Part shown: piece after piece, positions 26,356-35,862 of the stretch
How positions within the stretch are numbered: the first letter of the stretch is position 1
Layout: each line of letters opens with the position of its first letter
NCBI RefSeq assembly: GCF_030128825.1
Contig: NZ_CP119127.1
Span: 1,302,001-1,366,000, forward strand
From: Sphingobium sp. WTD-1
GTDB taxonomy: Bacteria > Pseudomonadota > Alphaproteobacteria > Sphingomonadales > Sphingomonadaceae
Length of the DNA: 64,000 bases
Direction of reading: 5' to 3'
The notes under the pieces: model-generated
What the model was told of the DNA's origin: nothing
Seen by the model: the letters and a program-made list of their open reading frames with translations, nothing else
The model's database searches: none
Made by a program: the position numbers and the translations under genes

Positions 26356-28126
26356 CCTTGTAGATGCGCAGCGGTCCCTTGGTGGGCAGCGGCTGCAGCC
26401 AGCCGGGCACTTGGCCCCGCATCAGGTGCGCCGACAGGCTCTGGGGCTGGTCTTTGGCGTAGAGCGCATATTCGGTCAGGCCCGCGCAGGTCACGACATA
26501 GTCGGCGCCATGCCCGCCATTGACCGACCGGATCACCGCGCGCGCCTTGTCCGGCGTCGCCATATAGCCCTCGATCACGGCGGTGATGCCGGCGGCATTG
26601 CGATGATGGGCGGTGCCGATCACGCGATGCGGCGTCTGCACCAATATGTCGGGGCCAAGGTCCAGCGGCGCGAACAGGGTAGATGGGGGCAGGGCGTGCA
26701 GCGGCGCCAGCGTGGCGGCGGCGCGGCAATTGACGGCGCTGGTCTTGGCCGACGGGGCTTCGGGGATCAGGGCAATCCACAATGCGCTGATCCCGGCTGG
26801 GATCAGCAGGATCAGCGCCACCGACCCCAGGACGCGCACCAGCGCCTGCGATGATGCTTGTACCTTGCGGAACAGGGCGATCAGCAACCAGGCGACACCG
26901 GGCAGGGCATAGACATGGGCGACCGACACGGCGCGCATGACCAGCAGCGACACCGCCATCGCCCCTAGCAGCAACAGGGCCAATGCCAGCCAGCGCATGC
27001 GTGCATCCCTGTTGGCGGCCAGGCGGGCGGCAGACAATGAACCCGTCAGCCCGACCAGCGCAGGCAGCAGGATCACGCCCCGCAGCGACAGGCTTTGCAC
27101 CCAGATCGGCCGGCCCTCCATCACCTGCAAATACCAATATTTATAGGCCAGCGGCCCGAGCGCCTGGAACGGATCGCCTGACAGGCAGGGACCACCGATC
27201 GCCAGCAGGATCGCGATGGCGGCCCCGCCGCCGATCGCGGCGATCAGGAAGCGCCGGGTCATGCTGCCGGTCCCGATCAGTGTGCCGGCCAGCGGCACCA
27301 ACACGGCCAGCGCGACGAGCGGCCAGACATAGGCGGCCGACAGCGCGTCGCATTGGTCATGCAGCAAGGCCGCCTGTCCGCGCAGCAAGGCCAGCAGCGC
27401 AAGCGCAGCCCCGCCCAGTGTCGCCGCAAAGGCCATGAAGCGCGACGCTTCCCGGCCATCGAGCCATTGGCGCAGCGCAAACAGCCCGGCAAACAGCGCG
27501 ACATAGGGCAGGGCTTCACTCGAAATCTGCAACCAGACCGCCAGCGCCAGCCCGCTCGTCACCCCGCCGCGGACGCGCCGATCATCCAGTGCGCCGGCCA
27601 GCGCGATCGTCGCCATCCAGATCTGCCAGCCATGATGGTCGATCCGCAGCGGTGTGAACTGCACCAGGATCGACGGTGTCGTCAGCAGCAGGGCCACGGT
27701 CACCAGCGCCAGAACAGGGTCGCCAAGTCGCCGGGCCGCCAGATGCACGGCGCCGGCCAATCCGCCCAGCAACAGCAGCGGCACGGTGATGCAGGCGACC
27801 ATCTCAGCAGCGGAAGGCCCCAGCAGTGGCCGCGCCAGTAGGATCAGCCCTGCCACCGGCATGTCGACGATGCGCGACCAGTGCATCGGTCCGCCCAGTG
27901 GCGGGTTCACCCGATGCTGGCTGACATCCCAGAAGCCCTGACCGCCGATCCAGTCACGCACCTGCACCAGCCGCATCGCATCATCGGGGTCGCGAAAGCC
28001 CAGCGCGGCGAAATCGCCATGGAACAGCCACAGCATGACCGCGCTGCACGCCAGCCAGGCGAGCAGGCGCAGCCAGTGATTATAGCGCTCAACTGCGCGC
28101 GAAAATGCCATATTTGCGGATCGCAT
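26342..28126 (-). CDS. Large integral membrane protein, GT-C glycosyltransferase-like
   Basis: The 594-residue protein has about 11-13 hydrophobic helices and a first extracytoplasmic loop holding the acidic motif DPDDAMRLVQVRDW (residues about 46-59) followed by MHWSRIVDMP. A metal-binding acidic pair in this loop is the hallmark of GT-C glycosyltransferases that use polyprenyl-phosphate sugars. I did not match it to a named family. The gene starts inside the end of gtrA (38-base overlap; ATG 28111 is an alternative), so it is coupled to it. With gtrA and the FAD oxidoreductase upstream it forms a likely envelope-glycan modification unit. Confidence 0.72.
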   Translation of the reverse strand: MRSANMAFSRAVERYNHWLRLLAWLACSAVMLWLFHGDFAALGFRDPDDAMRLVQVRDWIGGQGFWDVSQHRVNPPLGGPMHWSRIVDMPVAGLILLARPLLGPSAAEMVACITVPLLLLGGLAGAVHLAARRLGDPVLALVTVALLLTTPSILVQFTPLRIDHHGWQIWMATIALAGALDDRRVRGGVTSGLALAVWLQISSEALPYVALFAGLFALRQWLDGREASRFMAFAATLGGAALALLALLRGQAALLHDQCDALSAAYVWPLVALAVLVPLAGTLIGTGSMTRRFLIAAIGGGAAIAILLAIGGPCLSGDPFQALGPLAYKYWYLQVMEGRPIWVQSLSLRGVILLPALVGLTGSLSAARLAANRDARMRWLALALLLLGAMAVSLLVMRAVSVAHVYALPGVAWLLIALFRKVQASSQALVRVLGSVALILLIPAGISALWIALIPEAPSAKTSAVNCRAAATLAPLHALPPSTLFAPLDLGPDILVQTPHRVIGTAHHRNAAGITAVIEGYMATPDKARAVIRSVNGGHGADYVVTCAGLTEYALYAKDQPQSLSAHLMRGQVPGWLQPLPTKGPLRIYKVKRD

Positions 28127-28508
28127 AGACGCTCAGGAAACTGGCCGGTACGGATATCAGCTTGGCGATCGCCGGGGCAATGCCGACGGCGCTCAGCCCG
28201 CCAACCATGGCCATGGTGATCCCCATGCCGACCAGCGCACTGGCCACGAAGCCAAACCGCTGGGCATGACTGGGGCCGTTGCCCGTATCGAACACGAAGC
28301 GGATGCTGATCACCCAATGCACGATCAGGCCGACCGCATAGCCCCCGAAAGCCGCCAGCATCGGTGTCGCACCGGCCCGGCTCAGCATCAGGAAGGCCGC
28401 CATGTCGCTCGACAGCGCGCAGATGCTGGCCAGCAGATAGCGGGCGAACATGAAGCGCGCGGCGATGCTGCCCAGCCGGGCGGTCAGGGCGCGCAACGGT
28501 TCGCCCAT
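28089..28508 (-). CDS. GtrA family protein
   Basis: The 139-residue product has four hydrophobic helices and the GtrA pattern FARYLLASICALSSDMAAFLML with FGFVASALVGMGITM. GtrA-like proteins flip or assist flipping of polyprenyl-phosphate-linked glucose so that a GT-C enzyme can use it in the periplasm. The C terminus overlaps the start of the GT-C-like gene, and the FAD oxidoreductase gene ends four bases upstream, so the three genes are one operon. Confidence 0.85.
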   Translation of the reverse strand: MGEPLRALTARLGSIAARFMFARYLLASICALSSDMAAFLMLSRAGATPMLAAFGGYAVGLIVHWVISIRFVFDTGNGPSHAQRFGFVASALVGMGITMAMVGGLSAVGIAPAIAKLISVPASFLSVYAIRKYGIFARS

Positions 28509-28512
28509 CGGC

Positions 28513-30039
28513 TTATGCGGCCTTCAGGCGGGAAGGCACCAGTCGTTCGCTGGCGAGGGCGGCGCGCTGTCCTTCGACATCCTGCCCTTCCTCACCCGAT
28601 TCATGATATTCGGCATCCTCGTTGACGCCCCAGACGTCATAGACGCGCGTGCCGGCCTCGATGTTGCGCACTGTCAGCATCGCCGTCATCATCGCATGAT
28701 CCTGGTTGTTATAGCGGTGCATGCCGTTGCGGCCGACCAGATGGAGCGTCGGGGCGACGGCTTCCAGCTCTGTGCGCATCGCCAGCACATGGTCGGCATA
28801 GGCATCGTCATAGACCGGATAGGCCTTTTCCTGCCGCACCACCGCGCCGCCCACGACATCATCGGGATTGCACAGGCCCAATATAGCCATTTCCTTCTTG
28901 GCCAGGTCGATCAGGTCGGCGTCGGCCGACGCCCACAGGCCGTCGCCTTCGAAGCAGAAATATTCCAGGCCCACGCAGGCGACCGATTCATCGGGCACCA
29001 TTTCGGGCGACCAGCTGCGGAAATTCTGGATGCGGCCGACCTGCACCTTGCTGTCGTGGATATAGATCCAGTTGTCGGGGAACAGATCCTCCGACTTGAT
29101 CATCAGCGCCACGGTCAGGAAGTCGCGATATTTGAGCTCCATCGCCTCGGGCAGGGTTTCGGGCAGCGGATGGATGCGGGCTGCCAGCTCGCGCATCGGC
29201 GCGGACGAAATCACATGGGCGGCGTTGATGATGACGTCGCCGTCCGGGCCGTCCGCCACCACGCGCCAGCGTTCCGTACCCTGGTCCTGCGCCAGCTGCT
29301 TCAGGCTGTGCGCCATCAAGATCTGGTTGCCGCCCTCGATCACCCGATCGCGCGCGGCTTCCCACATCATGCCGGGGCCAAGGCGGGGATAGCGGAAGGT
29401 TTCGAGCAGCGTCTTGGTCGCCATGCCGTCATTGGGCTTCTTGTTGAGGCCCAGCGAGCGCTTCAGCCCATCGACCACCGCGCCCCAGAGCGACAGGCCC
29501 TTGATCCGCTGCGCCGCCCAGTCGGCCGACATCTCGTCGCACGGCATGCCCCAGACCTTCTCGGTATAGGTTTTGAAGAAGATCGAGAACAGCTTGTGGC
29601 CGAACGCGTTGACGGTCCAGTCCTGGAAGGAGCGGACATTGCGGTTCGGGAACAGCTTGGCCTTGGCGAAGCTCGCCATGCACAGGGTCGAACGCCAGAT
29701 GCCCAGATTCCACAGCGCCTCGAACGCACGCAGGGGATAGGAGTAGAATTTCCCCTCATAATAGATGCGGCTCATGCGCGGGCGCTGGATGAAATCGTCC
29801 GGCAGGATCTCGTTCCACAGGTCCACCACTTCCTTCGACTTGGAAAAGAAGCGGTGGCCGCCGATGTCGAATCGATAGCCATCCAGCTCGACCGTGCGGC
29901 TGATGCCGCCGACATAGACCGGGTCTTTCTCGATGACGGTGACGGAAAAGCCTTTTTTCGTCAGCAGATAGGCGGCGGTCAGGCCGGCCGGGCCTGCCCC
30001 GATGATGGCGACGTCCACACTCTGGTCGACACGCGACAT
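28513..30039 (-). CDS. NAD(P)/FAD-dependent oxidoreductase, UDP-galactopyranose-mutase-like
   Basis: The 508-residue flavoprotein has the dinucleotide motif AIIGAGPAGLTAAYLL at residues about 11-26, then GGISRTVELDGYRFDIGGHRFF (residues about 44-65) and a long C-terminal FAD-binding region ending NIEAGTRVYDVWG. It belongs to the amine-oxidase/protoporphyrinogen-oxidase-like superfamily. Relatives in sugar clusters are annotated as UDP-galactopyranose mutase, and the context with GtrA and a GT-C-like protein supports a role in cell-envelope sugar chemistry. The exact reaction is not determinable. It is the first gene of the three-gene unit. Confidence 0.8.
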   Translation of the reverse strand: MSRVDQSVDVAIIGAGPAGLTAAYLLTKKGFSVTVIEKDPVYVGGISRTVELDGYRFDIGGHRFFSKSKEVVDLWNEILPDDFIQRPRMSRIYYEGKFYSYPLRAFEALWNLGIWRSTLCMASFAKAKLFPNRNVRSFQDWTVNAFGHKLFSIFFKTYTEKVWGMPCDEMSADWAAQRIKGLSLWGAVVDGLKRSLGLNKKPNDGMATKTLLETFRYPRLGPGMMWEAARDRVIEGGNQILMAHSLKQLAQDQGTERWRVVADGPDGDVIINAAHVISSAPMRELAARIHPLPETLPEAMELKYRDFLTVALMIKSEDLFPDNWIYIHDSKVQVGRIQNFRSWSPEMVPDESVACVGLEYFCFEGDGLWASADADLIDLAKKEMAILGLCNPDDVVGGAVVRQEKAYPVYDDAYADHVLAMRTELEAVAPTLHLVGRNGMHRYNNQDHAMMTAMLTVRNIEAGTRVYDVWGVNEDAEYHESGEEGQDVEGQRAALASERLVPSRLKAA

Positions 30040-30143
30040 GCTCTATATCCCCTGGATGGTCCTTCGTGTCTCGCTGAGTGAAGGAAATCCTCTAAGGAGT
30101 GGTTAATCGCCGGTAAGCATGAGCGCGGCGCCGACATGACAAA

Positions 30144-30175
30144 GGGCCGCCCCGCATGTGCGGAACGGCCCCCTG
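30144..30175 (-). terminator. Terminator-like hairpin after urcA
   Basis: On the minus strand GGGCCG, an inner CCGCACATGCGG hairpin, and CGGCCC are followed by TTTGTC. It lies 45 bases downstream of the urcA stop, so it fits as its terminator; the T-run is short. Confidence 0.6.
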
Positions 30176-30220
30176 CAGTCCCCGTGACGGGGAAGGCTGC
30201 CCTTGCGGGATGGGTGAAGA

Positions 30221-30553
30221 TCAGCCCTGGCGCTGTGCCAGTGCATTGAGGTCGCTGCGCGCGCCGTCCAGCGCGCTGCCGACACAGTCGCGATAGTCGG
30301 GGGTCGCCGGCAGGATCGATCCATTGACCCAGCCGCACACTTCCTTGGCGGCGCGGCTGATGCGATAATCGGCGCGGCGCAGGCCATTGTTGCTGGCCAG
30401 GTTCAGGTCGGCCACCGATACGGCGATGGTGCGGGTGGTGAGGCCGGTGGTGCCGTCGACGACGACTTCATTGCTGCTGTTGCCGGCGACAGCCATGCCA
30501 GGCAGCGCAAGGGCCAGGGTGGCGGCCATCGCCACCAGCGTCTTCTTGGTCAT
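30221..30553 (-). CDS. UrcA family exported protein
   Basis: The 110-residue product has a signal peptide (MTKKTLVAMAATLALALPGMAVA) and a mature part with TRTIAVSVADLNLASNNG and RRADYRISRAAKEVCG, the UrcA pattern common in Caulobacterales and Sphingomonadales. The two mature cysteines (AKEVCGW and YRDCVGS) probably form a disulfide. Function is unknown. The start at 30553 is chosen because AGGAGAATAGG precedes it; a longer frame upstream is noncoding. It lies 228 bases downstream of purH on the same strand but seems to have its own promoter space. Confidence 0.85.
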   Translation of the reverse strand: MTKKTLVAMAATLALALPGMAVAGNSSNEVVVDGTTGLTTRTIAVSVADLNLASNNGLRRADYRISRAAKEVCGWVNGSILPATPDYRDCVGSALDGARSDLNALAQRQG

Positions 30554-30693
30554 CCTATTCTCCTGTCGAACATGCTTTTTTTTATGTCGTGCCCAACGCC
30601 TGACGTGGGTGCGGGGTCGCCATCCTAAATAGGATTGCCCGGTGACATTGAAAAGAGGCCAATTGCCAAAAAATGGCAGTTTTCTGCGATTTT

Positions 30694-30724
30694 GCGGGTG
30701 CGAACAGGATCGTTTCGCACCCGC
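30694..30724. other. Perfect 11-bp inverted repeat downstream of purH
   Basis: GCGGGTGCGAA and TTCGCACCCGC enclose a 9-base loop. There is no T-run on either strand, so it is not a classical terminator. It lies between the purH stop and the urcA start and could be an intrinsic-like terminator without T-tract or a protein site. Confidence 0.5.
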
Positions 30725-30781
30725 ATAAACTTTGTCGCGTGGCTGTCCCGAGGCGCGATGTAGCGCGTTGGGAAACAAGCC

Positions 30782-32374
30782 TTAATGGCGGAAGTGGCGC
30801 ATGCCGGTGAAGACCATCGCCAGGCCCGCTTCGTCTGCTGCGGCAATGACTTCCTCGTCACGGATCGAGCCGCCCGGCTGGATCACCGCCGTCGCGCCGG
30901 CTTCCACCGCCGCCAGCAGGCCGTCGGCGAAGGGGAAGAAGGCGTCGGAGGCGACCGCCGAACCGATGGTGCGCGGTTCGCTCCAGCCTGCCTTTTCAGC
31001 CGCGTCCTTGGCCTTCCAGGCGGCGATGCGGGCCGATTCCAGACGGTTCATCTGGCCCGCGCCGACGCCGGCGGTGCTGCCGCCCTTGGCATAGACGATC
31101 GCGTTCGACTTCACATGCTTGGCCACGGTCCAGGCGAACAGGCAATCCTTCAGTTCCTGTTCGGTCGGCGCGCGCTTGGTCACGACCTTCAGCGCGTCCA
31201 GGTCGACCTTGCCATTGTCGCGGCTCTGGACCAGCAGGCCGCCGGCGATGCTCTTGACCATCAGGCCGGGGCGGGCCGGATCGGGCAGTTCGCCGGTCAG
31301 CAGCAGGCGCAGATTCTTCTTCTTGGCGAAGATCGCCTTGGCTTCGTCATCGGCGTCGGGCGCGGCGACGACTTCGGTGAAAATGCCGCTGATCGCCTCG
31401 GCGGTCGGGCCGTCGAGCGGGCGGTTGACGGCGATGATACCGCCAAAGGCCGACACGCTGTCGCAGGCGAGCGCGGCTTCATAGGCTTCGATCAGCGTCG
31501 CGCCGGTGGCGACGCCGCACGGATTGGCGTGCTTCACGATGACGACGGTCGGCGGGCCGTCGCGGAATTCGCTGACCAGCTCCAGCGCCGCATCGGCGTC
31601 GTTATAATTATTGTAGGACAGTTCCTTGCCCTGGATCTGCTTGGCCTGGGCGATGCCATTCGCGGTCGGGCCGTTGGGCAGGTAGAGCGCGGCCGACTGG
31701 TGCGGGTTCTCGCCATAGCGCAGCGTGGTGCTGAGCTTGCTCGACAGCGACAGGCTCTCGGGGAAGGCGACGCCCTGGTCGGCAAAGGCGAACCAGCTGG
31801 CGATCATCGAATCATAGGCGGCGGTGGCGGCATAGGCCTTGGCCGCCAGCATCCGGCGGAAATCATAGCTGGTGGCGCCGCCCTTTTCGGCCATTTCGGC
31901 GATCAGGCGGGCATAGTCGGCCGGATCGGTGACGATCGCGACGCTCTCATGATTCTTCGCGGCCGAACGGACCATCGACGGGCCGCCAATGTCGATATTC
32001 TCGATGATCTCGTCGCGGTCGGCGCCCTTGGCCACGGTCGCGGCGAAGGGATAGAGGTTGACGATCACCAGGTCGATCGCGCCGATCTCATGCTCGTCCA
32101 TCGACGCGACATGCTCGGGGTTGCCCCGTACCGCCAGCAGGCCGCCATGGACCTTGGGGTGCAGCGTCTTGACGCGGCCGTCCATCATTTCGGGGAAGCC
32201 GGTCAGCTCGGAAATATCCTTCACGGCCAGGCCCGCCTCGCGCAGCGCCTTGGCGGTGCCGCCGGTCGATACCAGTTCGACGCCATGCTGGCCCAGTGCC
32301 TGGCCCAGTTCGATAAGGCCGGTCTTGTCCGATACGGAAAGGAGGGCGCGCTTGATGGTGACGTCGGTGGTCAT
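30782..32374 (-). CDS. purH: Bifunctional AICAR formyltransferase / IMP cyclohydrolase
   Basis: The 530-residue enzyme catalyses the last two steps of purine synthesis to IMP. The N-terminal cyclohydrolase domain shows [12 protein letters not shown] and [13 protein letters not shown], and the C-terminal formyltransferase domain shows [23 protein letters not shown] and [11 protein letters not shown] with a final [12 protein letters not shown]. The open frame reaches further upstream, but [19 protein letters not shown] is the correct start. In this group purH usually follows rsmB and a heparinase gene; here the S9 peptidase and GT87 genes separate them. It is divergent from the S9 peptidase gene. 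Confidence 0.97.
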   Translation of the reverse strand: MTTDVTIKRALLSVSDKTGLIELGQALGQHGVELVSTGGTAKALREAGLAVKDISELTGFPEMMDGRVKTLHPKVHGGLLAVRGNPEHVASMDEHEIGAIDLVIVNLYPFAATVAKGADRDEIIENIDIGGPSMVRSAAKNHESVAIVTDPADYARLIAEMAEKGGATSYDFRRMLAAKAYAATAAYDSMIASWFAFADQGVAFPESLSLSSKLSTTLRYGENPHQSAALYLPNGPTANGIAQAKQIQGKELSYNNYNDADAALELVSEFRDGPPTVVIVKHANPCGVATGATLIEAYEAALACDSVSAFGGIIAVNRPLDGPTAEAISGIFTEVVAAPDADDEAKAIFAKKKNLRLLLTGELPDPARPGLMVKSIAGGLLVQSRDNGKVDLDALKVVTKRAPTEQELKDCLFAWTVAKHVKSNAIVYAKGGSTAGVGAGQMNRLESARIAAWKAKDAAEKAGWSEPRTIGSAVASDAFFPFADGLLAAVEAGATAVIQPGGSIRDEEVIAAADEAGLAMVFTGMRHFRH

Positions 32375-32533
32375 GGGGATGCTTCCTGCTGTTCGGGATG
32401 CCGCTTCAGGCTTGCCGCAGCCCTCTAGTCGCGCGCGGCGCAAAAATACAGTCCTCAAGCGCAGGGAATTTCCCGATCTTGCGGGCCTTTGCCGCTACTG
32501 TATTGTGATCGCATAACAGTTGGGGGATCTGAC

Positions 32534-34480
32534 ATGCGCTATCTGCTCGCCGCCACCGCCTTGCCCTTGCTCGCCGCCTTTCCGGCGCTGGCGCAAATTC
32601 CGACGCCGGAACGGGCAGTTACCGATCCCAAGAGCCTGACCTCGCCGGTCAATCCCGATGCCCGCGCCGTGCCGCTCGCCGATATCGGTGCCTCGCGCAG
32701 CCTGTCGAGCGCGGCGTGGAGCGCCGACGGCAAACAGATTTTCGTCGCCACCAACCTCACCGGCCGCACCAATATCTGGCGCACCGACACGGCGGGCAGC
32801 TGGCCGATGCAGTTGACCCAGTCGGATGACGCCCAGACCGGCCTCGCCGCCTCCGCCGACGGCCGTTATCTGCTGTTCCAGCAGGATGTCGGCGGCAATG
32901 AATATAGCGACATCTATCGCGTGCCGGTGAACGGCGGCGCGGTCGAGAATCTCACCAACACCCCAGACCGGCGCGAAAGCGACCTGCTGGTCGGCCCCAG
33001 CGGCGGGCTGGTCGCGCTCGTCACCAAATTGAAGACGCAGGGCCAGTCCGATGTCGCGGTGATGGATGGCGCGGGCAGGGTGCGCGACCTGACGCGGGAG
33101 GCCGACCCGCAGTTCAGCTGGTCACCGGTCGCCTGGATCGCGGATGGCAAGGCGCTGATCGCCAACCGCATGCGGATCGATTCCAAGGTCAGCGAGATCT
33201 GGCGCATCGACGTCGCCAGTGGCAAGGCGGCGAAATTGCTCGGCAAGGCCGACACCGTCTATGCCGCGACCGATGCGACCGCCGACGGCAAATGGATCGC
33301 TGTCTCCACCGATGAAGGTAGCGGCCAGATTCATGGTGGCCTGCTTGAAGCGGCCACCGGCAAATGGCGCTGGCTCAAATCCACGCCCTGGGAACAGGTG
33401 CCGGCCAGCTTCACCCGCGATGGCAGGGCGCTCATCTTCCGCATCAACGCCGACGCGCGCAGTAGCCTCTATCGCTTCGACCTGGCGAGCGGCGCCGAAA
33501 CTCCGCTCGCCATCCCGCCGGGCGTCAATTATCTGGTCGGCAGCGAGCCGCGCTCGCCCGACGGCACCATGCTGATGCTCAATCATTCGGGCGCCGATTC
33601 ACCGGCCAATCTCTATCTCTATGACCTCGCGGCCGGCACTGCGCGCCCGGCGACCCAGCTCGCCATCGCCAGCCTTCAGCCCGCCGCGCTGCCCAAGTCC
33701 GACGTCGTCACCTATAAGAGCTTCGACGGTACGCTCATCAGCGCGATCGTGACCATGCCCGCCAATCTGAAGCGCGACGGCAGCAACCCCGCCATCGTCC
33801 TGCCCCATGGCGGCCCCACCGGTCAGGCGCAGGATGGTTACAGCCGCTACGCCACCGCCTTTGCCAGTCGCGGCTACGTCGTGATCCAGCCCAATTTCCG
33901 CGGCTCGACCGGCTATGGCAAGGCGTTCCAGGACGGCAATGTCAAGGATCTGGGCGGCGCCGACCTAAAGGACACGGTCGCGGCCAAGCATTTCCTGGTC
34001 GACAGCGGCTATGTCGACGCCAAGCGGGTAGGCATATTCGGCGGCAGCTATGGCGGCTTCATGACCCTGATGGCGATCGGCCGGGCGCCCGACGAGTTCG
34101 CTGCTGCCGTCCAGTGGTTCGGCATCATCAACTGGCGCACCATGTATCGCGACCAGGATGAGGAGCTGAAGGCCTATCAGCGCAGCCTGCTCGGCACGCC
34201 GGAGAGCGATCCGCAGGTCTATGACGCCGCCTCGCCGCTCACCTATATCCGCGCGGCGAAGGCGCCCCTGCTCACCATCCAGGGCGAGAATGACATTCGC
34301 GTGCCGCGCGGCCAGGCGCAGGAGGTGCATGACATCCTCAAGGCCAAGGGCAATGTGGTGGAAACGATCTTCTACCCGGCCGAGGGCCATGGCTTCCAGA
34401 AGAAGGAGAATCAGCTCGATTCGCTGACCCGCACCGTCGCCTGGTTCGACACTTATCTGAAGCCGTCGTCCGCCAGATAG
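32534..34480 (+). CDS. S9 family peptidase (prolyl oligopeptidase-like), exported
   Basis: The 648-residue protein has a signal peptide (MRYLLAATALPLLAAFPALAQ), a PD40-type beta-propeller at roughly residues 60-390 with repeats such as SSAAWSADGKQIFV, and a C-terminal alpha/beta hydrolase domain. The nucleophile is in GGSYGGFM near residue 504, with the acid in GENDIRVP near 585 and the histidine in EGHGF near 618. It should cleave peptides in the periplasm. GGGGGATCTGAC precedes the ATG. The 3' end overlaps the convergent GT87 gene by 28 bases. It is divergent from purH. Confidence 0.93.
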   Translation: MRYLLAATALPLLAAFPALAQIPTPERAVTDPKSLTSPVNPDARAVPLADIGASRSLSSAAWSADGKQIFVATNLTGRTNIWRTDTAGSWPMQLTQSDDAQTGLAASADGRYLLFQQDVGGNEYSDIYRVPVNGGAVENLTNTPDRRESDLLVGPSGGLVALVTKLKTQGQSDVAVMDGAGRVRDLTREADPQFSWSPVAWIADGKALIANRMRIDSKVSEIWRIDVASGKAAKLLGKADTVYAATDATADGKWIAVSTDEGSGQIHGGLLEAATGKWRWLKSTPWEQVPASFTRDGRALIFRINADARSSLYRFDLASGAETPLAIPPGVNYLVGSEPRSPDGTMLMLNHSGADSPANLYLYDLAAGTARPATQLAIASLQPAALPKSDVVTYKSFDGTLISAIVTMPANLKRDGSNPAIVLPHGGPTGQAQDGYSRYATAFASRGYVVIQPNFRGSTGYGKAFQDGNVKDLGGADLKDTVAAKHFLVDSGYVDAKRVGIFGGSYGGFMTLMAIGRAPDEFAAAVQWFGIINWRTMYRDQDEELKAYQRSLLGTPESDPQVYDAASPLTYIRAAKAPLLTIQGENDIRVPRGQAQEVHDILKAKGNVVETIFYPAEGHGFQKKENQLDSLTRTVAWFDTYLKPSSAR

Positions 34481-35640
34481 GGCGCGTGGCGCAGGCCGGC
34501 GCCCAGCAGCGCTGGCCACAAGGCCAAAGCGCCCAGCGCTACACCGCTCATCAGCGCCAGGGGCGCGGCGAACAAGGGCATCGCCAGCAATAGCGCCATC
34601 CGCCCGCGCAACTGCGCCGTCGCCTGTGGCCACAGCCACAGCGCGGCGAGCAGCACCATGACGCAATCATAGTCGCTGACATAGAGCGACCCTCCCAGCG
34701 CGCCCAGCACCAGCAGAGCCTTGGCCCGCGCCGTCGGCCCCTCGCGGTGCCAGACCCGCAGCACCAGCAGGGCGACCGTCAGGCTGGCGATCGCCTGCGC
34801 GGTATAGGCCAGCGGGATCGGCGCGCCGCCATGCCGGACCAGCACGAAGATGGACAGCATCCGGTGCCAGGTGCCGTCGCCATGTTCCAGGATCACGCTC
34901 TTGAGCAGGCTGCCTTGTTGCACATAGGCGATCCAGGCATCGATCCCGAACAGCGGCAGGGTGATGAGGATCAGCGCCAGCGCCATTCCTATGAACGCGG
35001 CCAGCGCCCGATATTGCCGCCCGGCCAGCAAGGCGAGCGGGATCAGCCAGCCCAGTTGGGGCTTCACCACGAACAGGGCGAGGATCATGCCCGCCACCGC
35101 CGGCCGCTCGCGCAGCAGGATCAAGCCCCAACCGATTATCGCTGCGGTCCAGCAGCCATTCTGGCCGCCCATTGCATTGATGAACAGCGCCGGCGCCGCC
35201 AGCGCGACCAGCAGCCACTGTGCCGGCGCCAGTCGCCGCACCGCCAGCGCGAAGGCGCCCCATCCCAGCAATTGCCAGGCTGCCCAGGCCAGCGGATAGG
35301 GCAGCAGGCCGAAGGGGGCGGAGATCAGCCACATTACCGGCGGATAGCTGTAATGATAAAGGTCGATGGGGGCGTTGGCGATCCCGGTCTCGAACGCATG
35401 GAAAGCGGCGAGATCATAGATGATGCCGGCCTGTCCCGTCACCGCCAGATGCGCGCCGGACCAGAAATTCAGGAAATCCTCGCCAAAGGGATGGCCGGCG
35501 CCATCGGTCATGCCCTGGCGCAGTTGCCGCGCCAGATAGGCCAGGAACAGCAGGCCTGCGACCACGCACCAGATATGCGCAATCCGCCGCAACTGCATGA
35601 TCGGGATCGCTCCCATCCGGTCATAAAGCCCCGCCATCAT
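34453..35640 (-). CDS. Glycosyltransferase family 87 (DUF2029) membrane protein
   Basis: The 395-residue product has about nine or ten hydrophobic helices. The loop HPFGEDFLNFWSGAHLAV (residues about 50-67) and the later YSYPPVMWLISAPFGLLP are the hallmark of GT87/DUF2029 proteins, polyprenyl-phosphate-mannose-type transferases in actinobacteria and proteobacteria. The substrate here is unknown. The 3' end overlaps the S9 peptidase gene. Several internal ATGs near the start (35616, 35598) are possible. It lies 222 bases downstream of the heparinase gene. Confidence 0.85.
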   Translation of the reverse strand: MMAGLYDRMGAIPIMQLRRIAHIWCVVAGLLFLAYLARQLRQGMTDGAGHPFGEDFLNFWSGAHLAVTGQAGIIYDLAAFHAFETGIANAPIDLYHYSYPPVMWLISAPFGLLPYPLAWAAWQLLGWGAFALAVRRLAPAQWLLVALAAPALFINAMGGQNGCWTAAIIGWGLILLRERPAVAGMILALFVVKPQLGWLIPLALLAGRQYRALAAFIGMALALILITLPLFGIDAWIAYVQQGSLLKSVILEHGDGTWHRMLSIFVLVRHGGAPIPLAYTAQAIASLTVALLVLRVWHREGPTARAKALLVLGALGGSLYVSDYDCVMVLLAALWLWPQATAQLRGRMALLLAMPLFAAPLALMSGVALGALALWPALLGAGLRHAPYLADDGFR

Positions 35641-35703
35641 GCGGACTGCTTAGGATGAAAGAATGAAGATCGGATTAGGCGCGACTGAAGGGAGAGGGCT
35701 AGC

Positions 35704-35730
35704 GGCCCGGCCGCTGAAAGTGGCCGGGCC
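35704..35730. other. Perfect 9-bp hairpin downstream of the heparinase gene
   Basis: GGCCCGGCC and GGCCGGGCC enclose a 9-base loop. No T-run follows on either strand. It sits in the 222-base gap 35641-35862, which otherwise shows no convincing gene; it may end the rpe-heparinase transcript. Confidence 0.45.
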
Positions 35731-35862
35731 TGAGAGCGAGGTCGTTGATTGGTAGCAAACGGGCCTCGGGTCGCTCATCTTGCATGCGCCCTTGTACGCG
35801 GGGTTCATAGGAAAAAATGGACATTGCCACGATGGCGCAACATCGCGCCGGTGCGATGCGGG

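Noticed and set aside
28450..30081. 543-codon plus-strand frame opposite the FAD oxidoreductase
   Set aside because: It is antisense to a gene with a clear FAD motif and shows only shadow-type composition.
30785..32428. 547-codon plus-strand frame opposite purH
   Set aside because: It is antisense to purH, which has all expected motifs.
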